NCBI GenBank assembly: GCA_034429475.1
Contig: DAOUGD010000315.1
Coordinates: 1 to 7,564, forward strand
Direction of reading: 5' to 3'
Origin: JAKQHY01 sp034429475
GTDB lineage: Bacteria; Chloroflexota; Anaerolineae; B4-G1; SLSP01
Length of the DNA stretch: 7,564 nucleotides
The number at the start of each line of letters is the position of its first letter. Position 1 is the stretch's first letter. The translations under genes and the position numbers were made by a program. Below the pieces are notes generated by a model. The model searched no databases. It had not been told where the DNA came from and worked only from the letters and a program-made list of their open reading frames with translations. Below, piece after piece: positions 1 to 4,953 of this stretch.

Positions 1-629
1 GAGTTGCCATACCCCAGCGTGAGTTGCTGCCCACGGGCATTGTAGGTAGCGCTGTTCACGTAGGGGTAGTTGTTGTAGGTAGTGCTGCGCAGGCTGGCTG
101 GCTGTCCGGCGGCATTGTAAGTGCTCTGCACCACTTCGCCGTCGGGATACGTCATGGTTACGACGCGATCCAGGGCATCATACGTATAGGTGGTGTAGAA
201 TTGGTTGCCGCTGATCGTTTTGCTTTCCTGCGTCACGCGCCCCCGGGCGTTGTAAGTCCAGGCGGTGTTGGTATTGGCGTCCACCGTGCGCGTGCGGTAG
301 CCTTTGCTGTAGCCATAGCCGGATTCGTCATAATAGTACTTAACCGCATAGCCACTGTAGCCGGGGTCGGCCGGGCGCGCGTAAGTGGCCGGTGTGGTCG
401 TCGTGGCATACGTCTTGCCGCGCAGCCGGTTGAGGGCGTCGTAGTAGAAGTTGCTGGCCTGGTTGCGCGCATCTACCTGCGCGATCAGATTCCCGGCAGT
501 GTCGTAGTAGTAATACCACCGGCCCATATCGGGATCGTTCATCTCCGTCTTGCGGCCCAGTGCATCATATTTCATCGTGGTGACATTGGGAGTGGGCATA
601 GTATCGGTGACGGTGGTGAGGTTGCCTAG
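1..629 (-). pseudogene. RHS/YD-repeat protein, 3' part of an interrupted gene (continues beyond the window)
   Basis: The minus strand is open from 629 to 1 without a stop (codon low bases at multiples of 3). It reads as consecutive YD/RHS repeats, including KYDALGRKTEM, YYDTAGNLIAQVD, YYDALNRLRGKTY, TYNARGRVTQES, TYDALDRVVTMTYPDG and TYNAAGQPASL. Such repeats build the beta-filament shell of RHS/YD proteins, which are usually large and secreted or surface-exposed and often carry a variable C-terminal toxin or polymorphic domain. That C-terminus would lie left of the window, so no effector can be named. The fragment begins exactly at the CTAG target duplication of the insertion element on its right. 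Its first residues (LGNLTTVTD) complete the sentence broken off at 1535 (YAYDTL). It has no start codon or ribosome binding site of its own, so it is a separated downstream piece of the same gene rather than an independent gene. The family is clear; cell location and function are inferred. Confidence 0.85.
626..629. repeat. CTAG target-site duplication, left copy
   Basis: This is CTAG at the left edge of the insertion element, identical to the copy at 1534-1537. On the minus strand it supplies both the Leu codon CTA of the resuming RHS frame and the TAG stop codon of the element's transposase gene, in two different frames. CTAG is its own reverse complement and rare in many bacterial genomes, so its presence at both edges, together with exact restoration of the RHS frame, argues for a true duplication. 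Confidence 0.75.
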
Positions 630-1408
630 CGCAAGCCTTGCAGTTTGGCCGTGCCGTCCTGGATTATGCGCTCCTGCTGGGCCAGCCGCACACTCACCTC
701 CGCAATCTGCGCATAATACCCCTGCAAGCGCTGCGCCACTAACTCCGTCCGGCGGCGCGGCCGCCGGCCCGTCCGGGCTTCCGCCGCCAACACCAACGCC
801 ACCGCTTGCGTCGCGGACACCGTGTCCCCCGGATGATGGTCTACCGCCAACCACAGCCGCCCATAGGTTGTACTGCTGAGGCTGACCAAGGCCGCTTGAT
901 ACCCCAACCGCACCTCCGTCGCCATATACCCATACGCCGCGCCGGGATAACTGGTACTGGTATCGGACACCGGCAGCCCGGTCAGATCGCCATCGTAAAT
1001 CAACCGGCCGGTGGTGGTCAGTTGCCGTTGCACTTCGGCGGCGAGCCAAGGCTGGCTGACTTCCTCAAACACCTGGTTGATGGCCGTGACCGTGGCGGCA
1101 TCCAGCCGCTGCAAGGTCCGACTCACCCCACTATAATCCGCCCAGCCGGGTTGCTGCCAGGCGCAGGCCACCGCCTGATCCTTGCTCAAGGGATGGGCCG
1201 CGCGACTAATATCCTGCAAGTAGGGTGTGCCACTCAAAATCGCCAGCAGAAACTCGATCACTTTGGTATGCGGGGTGTGATCACGACTGCGTTGGGCGAT
1301 CGGTACCGCCATTAATCGGGCGATCAGCCCGATTTCTTGGGCATAATTGCCCCAGATGACCAAAAAGGCATGCTGGGTAGTGACCGCGGTAGGGATTTCT
1401 TCGCTCAT
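626..1408 (-). CDS. Truncated transposase-like protein (260 aa)
   Basis: The start is ATG at 1406-1408 with a good Shine-Dalgarno (GAGG, six bases upstream). Residues 44-125 are helical and typical of the N-terminal part of large DDE transposases (HTKVIEFLLAILSG; GVSRTLQRLDAATV). Residues 137-147 (LIYDGDLTGLP) hold the first catalytic-type Asp in a D-x-D-L-T-G-L-P motif that I associate, from memory, with transposases common in Chloroflexota. A strand-rich stretch (GYQAALVSL, GRLWLAVDHHPGD) follows, then a basic segment GRRPRRR (214-220), then a probable coiled coil (221-260). The second Asp (usually in a DxGxG-type motif) and the Glu are absent because the element ends there. The TAG stop at 626-628 lies wholly in the duplicated CTAG target, so the element brings no stop of its own. 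Catalytic activity is unlikely; DNA binding or regulation of related elements is possible. The transposase call is fairly safe, the exact family is not. Confidence 0.72.
   Translation of the reverse strand: MSEEIPTAVTTQHAFLVIWGNYAQEIGLIARLMAVPIAQRSRDHTPHTKVIEFLLAILSGTPYLQDISRAAHPLSKDQAVACAWQQPGWADYSGVSRTLQRLDAATVTAINQVFEEVSQPWLAAEVQRQLTTTGRLIYDGDLTGLPVSDTSTSYPGAAYGYMATEVRLGYQAALVSLSSTTYGRLWLAVDHHPGDTVSATQAVALVLAAEARTGRRPRRRTELVAQRLQGYYAQIAEVSVRLAQQERIIQDGTAKLQGLR
630..655 (+). repeat. Candidate imperfect terminal inverted repeat, left end
   Basis: Read inward, this end begins CGCAAGCCTTGCAG and includes TTTGGCCG. The opposite end, reverse-complemented, begins CGTAACGGTTGTGCAA and includes AGTGGCCG. 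With small gaps the two agree at CG, AA, TTG, CA and TGGCCG. The left end also holds a small internal palindrome (GCAAGCCTTGC). The similarity is weak, and the limits rest on the target duplication rather than on the repeat itself. Confidence 0.35.
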
Positions 1409-1440
1409 TCCATTCCTCGCTTAAGGGTTGAATGAGCGCG

Positions 1441-1469
1441 AGCATACCCGATTCAGATGAAATTGTTAA
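1441..1469 (-). promoter_or_regulatory. Candidate promoter of the transposase gene
   Basis: On the minus strand, TTAACA (1464-1469, five of six to TTGACA) and TATGCT (1441-1446, four of six to TATAAT) are separated by exactly 17 bases. The -10 ends 32 bases before the ATG at 1408, leaving room for the GAGG ribosome binding site. It lies inside the element, so the transposase gene brings its own promoter. Confidence 0.5.
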
Positions 1470-1507
1470 GGTTTGAATTTGGTTGTTTTTGGCCGTTTTC
1501 TGTACTT

Positions 1508-1533
1508 CGGCCACTGATTGCACAACCGTTACG
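1508..1533 (-). repeat. Candidate imperfect terminal inverted repeat, right end
   Basis: This is the partner of the left-end repeat, read on the minus strand from 1533. It lies outside the transposase promoter, the expected place for a transposase binding site. Matches to the left end are interrupted and need gaps, so confidence is low. Confidence 0.35.
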
Positions 1534-2131
1534 CTAGGGTATCGTAGGCGTAGCGCGTGCGGGTTTCGGTGCCCCAATTCGGCCAGGTGGATGAACTCTC
1601 GCTGACGCTGCGGAGTTGGCCGTAGACGTCATAGCTCTGGCGGGTGAAGTGATTGTTGGCGTCAATCTGGTAGACCACCGCGCGCGGCGTGGCGAAGTCC
1701 GGGTCGGCGGGGTTGTAGGCGATGTTATACACCTGCCGCGTCACACTGCCGTCCGTGGCGGTCACCACCGTGGTACGCCCCAGCGCATCGTAGCCAGTTT
1801 GGGTACGGGCGCGCGTGTTCCAGCCGGTGGGGCGGCTGAAAGCCCAGGTGGTGGCTTCGCTTTCCGGCACGTAGGCCGTGACGGCGCGGACGAGGGCATC
1901 GTAGCCGGTGTTGACGACGCTCTGGCCCTGCAAGCCGCCGCCGCTGTAAGCGTCGGTGTATAGATAGAGGGTGGTGGGATAAGAGAAACTGTCGCCAGGG
2001 CGCACCTTTTGCGCCGGACAGCCAAAGGCATCATAACTGTAGTAGGTAATCGTGGCGCTGCCGTTGCTGTCGTACGTCTTCTGCACCTGCCCGAAGAGGC
2101 CGAAGTCGTCGCTGCGCGGTTCCTCGTTCAC
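1529..2131 (-). pseudogene. RHS/YD-repeat protein, 5' part of the interrupted gene
   Basis: This 200-residue minus-strand frame contains YD-type repeats: SYDAFGCPAQKVRPGDS, GYDALVRAVTAYVPES, GYDALGRTTVVTATDG, SYDVYGQLRSVSES and finally RYAYDTL. The last native codon is the CTA at 1535-1537. After it the frame enters the insertion element, reads one Ala and stops at TAA (1529-1531). Deleting 908 bp (element plus one CTAG) joins it in frame to the 1-629 piece, giving YDTLGNLTTVTD and about 407 continuous residues inside the window. The GTG at 2131 is only a nominal start: no Shine-Dalgarno precedes it, and the frame stays open upstream to a TAG at 2192-2194, with YD-like text (ATHYYD) before the GTG. 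The true N-terminus of an RHS protein would be much longer and include a secretion signal, so the gene appears truncated at its 5' end as well. It is probably not expressed as a functional protein. Confidence 0.82.
1534..1537. repeat. CTAG target-site duplication, right copy
   Basis: This is CTAG at the right edge of the insertion element. On the minus strand it forms the CTA (Leu) codon that ends the native RHS sequence YAYDTL. The distance to the left copy is 908 bp, which is not a multiple of three, so the element shifts the RHS frame as well as interrupting it. Confidence 0.75.
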
Positions 2132-2158
2132 ATCGTAGTAGTGGGTGGCGGTACACAG

Positions 2159-2180
2159 GTGCGCGCCATACGGGGCGCAC
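2159..2180. repeat. REP-like GC-rich palindrome near the broken 5' end of the RHS gene
   Basis: This 22-bp inverted repeat starts GTGCGC and ends GCGCAC. Pairing continues inward past one mismatch (two G-C pairs, then a G-T) to a two-base loop. It sits within the open minus-strand frame between the nominal GTG start (2131) and the in-frame TAG at 2192-2194, at the point where recognisable RHS sequence ends. It may be a dispersed palindromic element involved in loss of the gene's 5' end, or a remnant of intergenic DNA. Only one copy is in the window, so the REP label is a guess. Confidence 0.4.
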
Positions 2181-2194
2181 AGGCAGAACCACTA

Positions 2195-2416
2195 GGGACG
2201 GAGACGTGCAAAAGTTGATACTGCTCGGATTCCTGAGTGAAGGGAATAGGGTAAAGACTGATCGTGGGCGCGAGATGGGGTTAGAGACTTTATACTATAA
2301 ATATTGCCGCATACGTATCGGCTGCGAGTTTTACTGCGAGAATAACTTTTGTCAAGACCGATAATCTAGGGAATCGGGGTGTCTCCTTCTTGGGCGTGAC
2401 GGCGTTGAGTGTCACA
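2195..2416. other. Intergenic region with no recognisable gene
   Basis: No convincing coding frame lies here on either strand. The sequence is more AT-rich than its surroundings, especially at 2285-2305 (TTTATACTATAAATA). There is no RHS-like text, so the upstream part of the RHS gene is missing rather than merely frameshifted nearby. It separates the minus-strand RHS locus from the plus-strand operon at 2490, an arrangement in which divergent promoters would be expected; only the plus-strand one is apparent. Confidence 0.5.
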
Positions 2417-2451
2417 TCCTGGTATAATTTTCCTTTCCTGGTATAATTTTC
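2417..2451 (+). promoter_or_regulatory. Tandemly duplicated extended -10 promoter of the winged-helix operon
   Basis: The 16-bp unit TCCTGGTATAATTTTC occurs at 2417-2432 and again, identical, at 2436-2451, a 19-bp period. Each unit holds a perfect TATAAT (2423-2428 and 2442-2447) preceded by TG one base upstream, the extended -10 signature that can work without a good -35. No strong -35 lies at 16-18 bases from either box. The second -10 ends 42 bases before the ATG at 2490, so transcripts from either box would have a leader of roughly 35-55 nt. The two may be alternative start sites, or one may be a spare copy from a small tandem duplication. Confidence 0.6.
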
Positions 2452-2489
2452 TCTGTCATCTTAATAGCGTTCAGGAAGTCGAGAGGATT

Positions 2490-4058
2490 ATGAGTACGAG
2501 TAGTACTGTGCATAACAACCAATATTGGGAACAATTTGCGATTACTCCGGCCGATGTAGAGCATTTGGTCAATTTCCTGGTAGACCGCGAGCAGCCGGAG
2601 ACTCTACAAACCCTGGCCTATGAGGTAGTGCGTTATCGCCACGAAGAGGCAATGAATTCGCTGCGGGATATTTTATCCCAGGGACAGGTTTACCGGCCGG
2701 AGGCGCTTTATGAGGTGGGAGAGAAGGTCGTTTTCCCGCACTTGAACAATGCTTTGGCCGAGGTGGTGGCCGTGCGACCCGGTCACAACCCTGAGTACGA
2801 GCCGTTCTCGGTAATGCAGGTGCGGATGCAAAGCGGCGCCGAGCGCGAATTTGTGATCGGCTTGCGGCAGGAGCACCCACTCAATACCGTCGCCGATATG
2901 CCGGTAGAGGACCTGGCGGTGGACGACCTCTACGTGCAGTACGGCGCTAAAGTGCAGAAAGCGCTGCGTTCTACGCTGGAAATGAATGTGCAATTCCTAG
3001 CTGTTGCCGAGCGTTGGTTCTTGCGCGACCTGGTGGTAGAGATTTCGCCGGGGCAGTTGAATATTGCCGAGGCGCTGCTGGATATGAACGGCGGCGGGCC
3101 GACGCCTACAGAGGCCTTTTTGGAGGACATGGAGTTGCCTTCCGAGGTCGCCTTGCCGCTGAAGGTTTTCTCCCTGGAGAACGCCCTGTTGCGAGATCAT
3201 CGTTTTGACGAGGTTGGCCCTAGCGGTAAGGGATTGTGGTATCTGCGGCGGATGGAACCCAGGCAAGTTTTGGAAACTCCGCCGCCGTTGCGGTATATAC
3301 CCATCCCCTATAATCGCGGTTTGCTCGACGACGTGATGCTTTCGTTGGAGAAAGTGGTGGACGATGAGTGGGGCGACGCGGCCACTGACACTTCGGTGGA
3401 AGCGTCGGTGACGGTAGTCTTAACATATCCTCACTGGCGCAGTCGAACCCTGCCGCTGGCGGCGCGGGTCGCCAAATTGTTCCCGACTGCCCGCGTGACG
3501 GATCGCATTATGTTCTCCTTCGTGGATGGCGTCACCGGGGAAGAATTTCCGGGCTGGGTAGTGCGCAGTGGGCGGTATGTCTTTGGGTTGGCGGACTGGT
3601 ACACCAAAAATGAGGTGGGTGTGGGCGCCTTCATTGACTTGAAGCGCCACGAGAAATCGGGGAACATTGTGGTTAATGTACGCAAGATCCGCTCGCGGCG
3701 CCGCGAGTGGTTGCGCACCGTCACCGCCGAGGACGGTCAGCTCAATTTTGAGGTGACGCGGGTGCCGGTGGCGTGCGAATTCGACGAATTGGCAGCCGTA
3801 GCCGTTCCGGACCCTGATTCGGTGGATGGATTGGCGGAAAAATTGCAGCGCATGTCCCTGGAGTCTTTGATGGAAACCGCTTTCAGCGGTCTGGCGGGGT
3901 TGAGCTTGCAGCGGGCCGTCCACGGGGTCACGTTGTACAGTGTGCTAAACCTGCTGCGGCGGATTGCGCCGGCGCCAATGCTGGCAACGCTGGCCGCTTC
4001 TTCTCGCTATATCTCATTGGGCGACAACTACTGGGCCTATCGAGGTGAAGAATCATGA
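2490..4058 (+). CDS. Conserved hypothetical protein with probable winged-helix modules (522 aa)
   Basis: I do not recognise this as a named family. I chose ATG 2490 because GAGAGG stands just upstream and the duplicated promoter precedes it; a GTG at 2409 in the same frame would put the promoter inside the gene. Residues 15-65 are helical. Residues 74-132 (YEVGEKVVFPHL; VAVRPGHNPEYEPFSVMQV) look like a small beta-barrel, SH3-like. Residues 188-256 resemble a winged helix: two helices, then NALLRDHRFDEVG and GLWYLRRMEP as wing strands. Residues 300-430 are strand-rich with a basic patch (RKIRSRRREW, 399-408). Residues 450-520 could be a second winged helix ending SSRYISLGDNYWAY. The wings recall HARE-HTH/RpoE-delta-like domains, which is inference. 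There is no signal peptide or membrane segment, so it is probably cytoplasmic. The stop codon overlaps the next gene (ATGA), implying coupled translation and a shared task. DNA or RNA binding is a reasonable guess; no catalytic motif is visible. Confidence 0.75.
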   Translation: MSTSSTVHNNQYWEQFAITPADVEHLVNFLVDREQPETLQTLAYEVVRYRHEEAMNSLRDILSQGQVYRPEALYEVGEKVVFPHLNNALAEVVAVRPGHNPEYEPFSVMQVRMQSGAEREFVIGLRQEHPLNTVADMPVEDLAVDDLYVQYGAKVQKALRSTLEMNVQFLAVAERWFLRDLVVEISPGQLNIAEALLDMNGGGPTPTEAFLEDMELPSEVALPLKVFSLENALLRDHRFDEVGPSGKGLWYLRRMEPRQVLETPPPLRYIPIPYNRGLLDDVMLSLEKVVDDEWGDAATDTSVEASVTVVLTYPHWRSRTLPLAARVAKLFPTARVTDRIMFSFVDGVTGEEFPGWVVRSGRYVFGLADWYTKNEVGVGAFIDLKRHEKSGNIVVNVRKIRSRRREWLRTVTAEDGQLNFEVTRVPVACEFDELAAVAVPDPDSVDGLAEKLQRMSLESLMETAFSGLAGLSLQRAVHGVTLYSVLNLLRRIAPAPMLATLAASSRYISLGDNYWAYRGEES

Positions 4059-4501
4059 CAACGCTTCCTCCTAACGCCGGGTTTGCGAATTTCATCAAAC
4101 CCACTATAGACACGCTATTTCACATTGATTACAGCTGGTGGGAAGAACAGAATTTAGATCTGGGCGTGCAACTGGTTGCGCATTTGCCGGCGGAGCTACG
4201 GGAAGTGTATGCAGGGCAACGGGTGGACGAGCGGATTGACCTGATTGATTGGGAAACGGGCGAGGTGCGGCAGGTGCGGGGATTGCAATATCTGATCGCG
4301 ACCCGCTGTGGGGATGACCCGGCCTACATTATGCAGGCGCCCACTCTGATTGAGGCGGTGTTTCGCGTCTTCTTGAGCAACGGCAACCAACCGCTTTCGT
4401 CCCGCGCCCTCTCCCGTTTGGTGGGGCAGCCGGCCGACCGGGTTTTGCGCGTCATCGCCAGTGGTGTGGTCCGCAAGGGCCTGCGCCCGATGGTCGGTTA
4501 A
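4055..4501 (+). CDS. Small hypothetical protein with a C-terminal winged-helix-like segment (148 aa)
   Basis: The ATG at 4055 overlaps the stop of the preceding gene in ATGA, a usual sign of translational coupling; GGTGAA upstream may serve as ribosome binding site inside that gene. The N-terminal half (residues 1-90) is mixed and acidic with an aromatic patch (FHIDYSWWEEQ, 22-32) and strands at LIDWETGE and RGLQYLIATRCGDDPAYI. The C-terminal part (about 96-145) reads as helix-turn-helix: helix TLIEAVFRVFLS, then PLSSRALSRLVGQ, then ADRVLRVIASG, ending VRKGLRPM. That pattern suits a winged helix or a small protein-interaction fold. There are no membrane segments or catalytic motifs. I do not recognise the family. 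The pairing suggests a partner or regulatory subunit of the 522-aa protein. The gene is real with good confidence because of the overlap, coding-like composition and ordered protein; its function is unknown. Confidence 0.72.
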   Translation: MTTLPPNAGFANFIKPTIDTLFHIDYSWWEEQNLDLGVQLVAHLPAELREVYAGQRVDERIDLIDWETGEVRQVRGLQYLIATRCGDDPAYIMQAPTLIEAVFRVFLSNGNQPLSSRALSRLVGQPADRVLRVIASGVVRKGLRPMVG

Positions 4502-4564
4502 CCTGGAAGAGAGGCGTCGCCGTTTTCAGTTCCCCCTGGATAATTTTGGATATTCCCCGATTCT

Positions 4565-4585
4565 GAGGCTGCCGCCTCGTATTTT
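4565..4585 (+). terminator. Weak candidate terminator after the two-gene operon
   Basis: A five-pair stem GAGGC/GCCTC (4565-4569, 4574-4578) with loop TGCC is followed by GTATTTT. The stem is short and the T run is interrupted, so it may end transcription only partly or not at all. It lies 64 bases after the stop codon and ends just before the tRNA gene, so read-through would carry the tRNA in the same transcript. Confidence 0.35.
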
Positions 4586-4588
4586 CAT

Positions 4589-4662
4589 GCCCCGGTGGCT
4601 CAAACGGATAGAGCAAGTGCCTTCTAAGCACAAGGTTACAGGTTCAAGTCCTGTCCGGGGTA
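4589..4662 (+). tRNA. tRNA-Arg (anticodon UCU)
   Basis: A complete 74-nt cloverleaf can be drawn. The acceptor GCCCCGG (4589-4595) pairs with CCGGGGT (4655-4661), with a G-U at the first pair. The D stem is GCTC/GAGC with GG in the loop. The anticodon stem AGTGC/GCACA has four pairs and an A-A at its outer end, and the seven-base loop CTTCTAA carries anticodon TCT at 4623-4625. The variable loop is short. The T stem ACAGG/CCTGT has loop TTCAAGT, and the discriminator base is A at 4662. The 3' CCA is not encoded, so it must be added enzymatically. It reads AGA and, by wobble, AGG. No strong private promoter is evident; it may be co-transcribed from upstream. Confidence 0.93.
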
Positions 4663-4743
4663 TTTATCGCAATTCACACTATTCCCTCGTGCTGTGCGTC
4701 TGCGCATCATTTCATTATTCGGGGTTCCTCACCCTTTTGTGAT

Positions 4744-4790
4744 TTGACTTCCATTTTCTGATATGCTTCTAATACTACCCATGTTATAAT
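4744..4790 (+). promoter_or_regulatory. Distal promoter candidates upstream of lon
   Basis: TTGACT (4744-4749, five of six) and TCTAAT (4768-4773, five of six) are spaced by 18 bases and form a reasonable sigma-A-type promoter. A perfect TATAAT at 4785-4790 follows but lacks a -35 at normal distance. Transcripts from here would give lon a leader of about 160-175 nt that includes the inverted repeats and dispersed repeat below. No CIRCE heat-shock operator is visible near these boxes. Confidence 0.45.
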
Positions 4791-4798
4791 GCTTCAAT

Positions 4799-4811
4799 AA
4801 CCTTATAGGTT
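4799..4811. promoter_or_regulatory. Inverted repeat, possible operator (AACCT-TAT-AGGTT)
   Basis: A perfect 5-bp inverted repeat with a 3-bp spacer starts nine bases after the TATAAT at 4785-4790, where a repressor could block initiation. It is short enough to occur by chance. No regulator that would bind it is identified. Confidence 0.3.
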
Positions 4812-4816
4812 GAGGC

Positions 4817-4853
4817 TCTATCCGAAAATTGGTTCTGATGTGCATCTGAAGGC
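4817..4853 (+). repeat. Dispersed short repeat, copy 1 (upstream of lon)
   Basis: The segment begins TCTATCCGAAAATT and agrees at 19 of 21 bases with the segment at 7518-7538. After a 7-base gap in this copy the match resumes weakly (AT-TGC--CT-AAGGC). It contains a near-palindrome at 4833-4850 (TTC-GATG/CATC-GAA with one mismatched pair), able to form a hairpin in the longer lon leader. Both copies lie in the same orientation on either side of lon. Confidence 0.5.
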
Positions 4854-4870
4854 CGTTTTAGCCGACCGGC

Positions 4871-4900
4871 CCGACATAAAAGGCGCGTCATCGTTATAAT
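4871..4900 (+). promoter_or_regulatory. lon: Proximal lon promoter
   Basis: CCGACA (4871-4876, four of six) and a perfect TATAAT (4895-4900) are spaced by 18 bases. Initiation about seven bases downstream would give a leader of about 47 nt to the ATG at 4954 with the ribosome binding site in place. This is the best-positioned promoter for lon. It also argues against the in-frame TTG at 4903 as the start, since that codon would overlap the transcription start. Confidence 0.5.
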
Positions 4901-4944
4901 TTTTGGATAAATTTTTAGTGCTGGATATACCCGGTATTCTGGTT

Positions 4945-4950
4945 GGAGGA
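4945..4950 (+). promoter_or_regulatory. lon: Ribosome binding site that fixes the lon start
   Basis: GGAGGA ends three bases before the ATG at 4954-4956, a strong Shine-Dalgarno at workable spacing. The alternative in-frame start TTG at 4903 has no such site. The protein from 4954 (MLPWFNLQDQ) places the conserved LPILPLRN segment at residues 23-30, usual for Lon. Confidence 0.8.
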
Positions 4951-4953
4951 AAC

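Larger units (their letters stand above)
630..1533 (-). mobile_element. 904-bp insertion element with CTAG target duplication, probably non-autonomous
   Basis: The limits are set by the interrupted host gene: the RHS reading frame is restored exactly when 630-1533 plus one flanking CTAG are removed. Both outer ends begin CG next to the CTAG. Read inward, the ends are CGCAAGCCTTGCAG and CGTAACGGTTGTGCAA, which share CG-AA, TTG and, slightly further in, TGGCCG, so any terminal inverted repeat is imperfect. The element carries a single transposase-like gene on the minus strand with its own promoter near the right end. The protein lacks the C-terminal half of a DDE catalytic domain, so the unit is probably an internally deleted derivative that needs a full-length relative for movement. 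CTAG or YTAR targets are known for parts of the IS5 family and for IS701; membership in either is not shown here. Confidence 0.78.

Noticed and set aside
24..629. Long plus-strand open frame opposite the RHS fragment
   Set aside because: It is rich in Val, Gly, Ile and Ala with no recognisable domain, and lies antisense to clear YD repeats; the minus-strand reading explains the sequence.
1..2131. The YD repeats as a CRISPR array or DNA-level tandem repeat
   Set aside because: The similarity is at the protein level with variable spacing and divergent codons; there are no identical DNA repeats with spacers.
2192..2195. A further CTAG as the edge of a second insertion element
   Set aside because: There is no partner copy, no transposase and no restored reading frame; a CTAG alone is not evidence. 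Another at 2366 is equally isolated.
2409..2489. GTG at 2409 as start of the 522-aa gene, adding 27 residues
   Set aside because: The added segment would contain both TATAAT boxes and has no ribosome binding site; ATG 2490 has GAGAGG just upstream.
2490..4501. The two-gene operon as an antiphage or toxin-antitoxin system
   Set aside because: There is no nuclease, kinase, NTPase or membrane-effector motif, and the 522-aa size does not fit a simple toxin-antitoxin pair; no support beyond its unknown status.
4589..4662. tRNA as an active attachment site of an integrated element
   Set aside because: No integrase gene and no second copy of the tRNA 3' end occur in the window.
4461..4742. Plus-strand open frame spanning the operon end and the tRNA
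   Set aside because: It runs through a complete tRNA gene and overlaps the end of the 148-aa gene in another frame; not coding.
4903..4953. TTG at 4903 as start of lon, adding 17 residues
   Set aside because: It sits three bases after a perfect -10 box and has no ribosome binding site; ATG 4954 follows GGAGGA.
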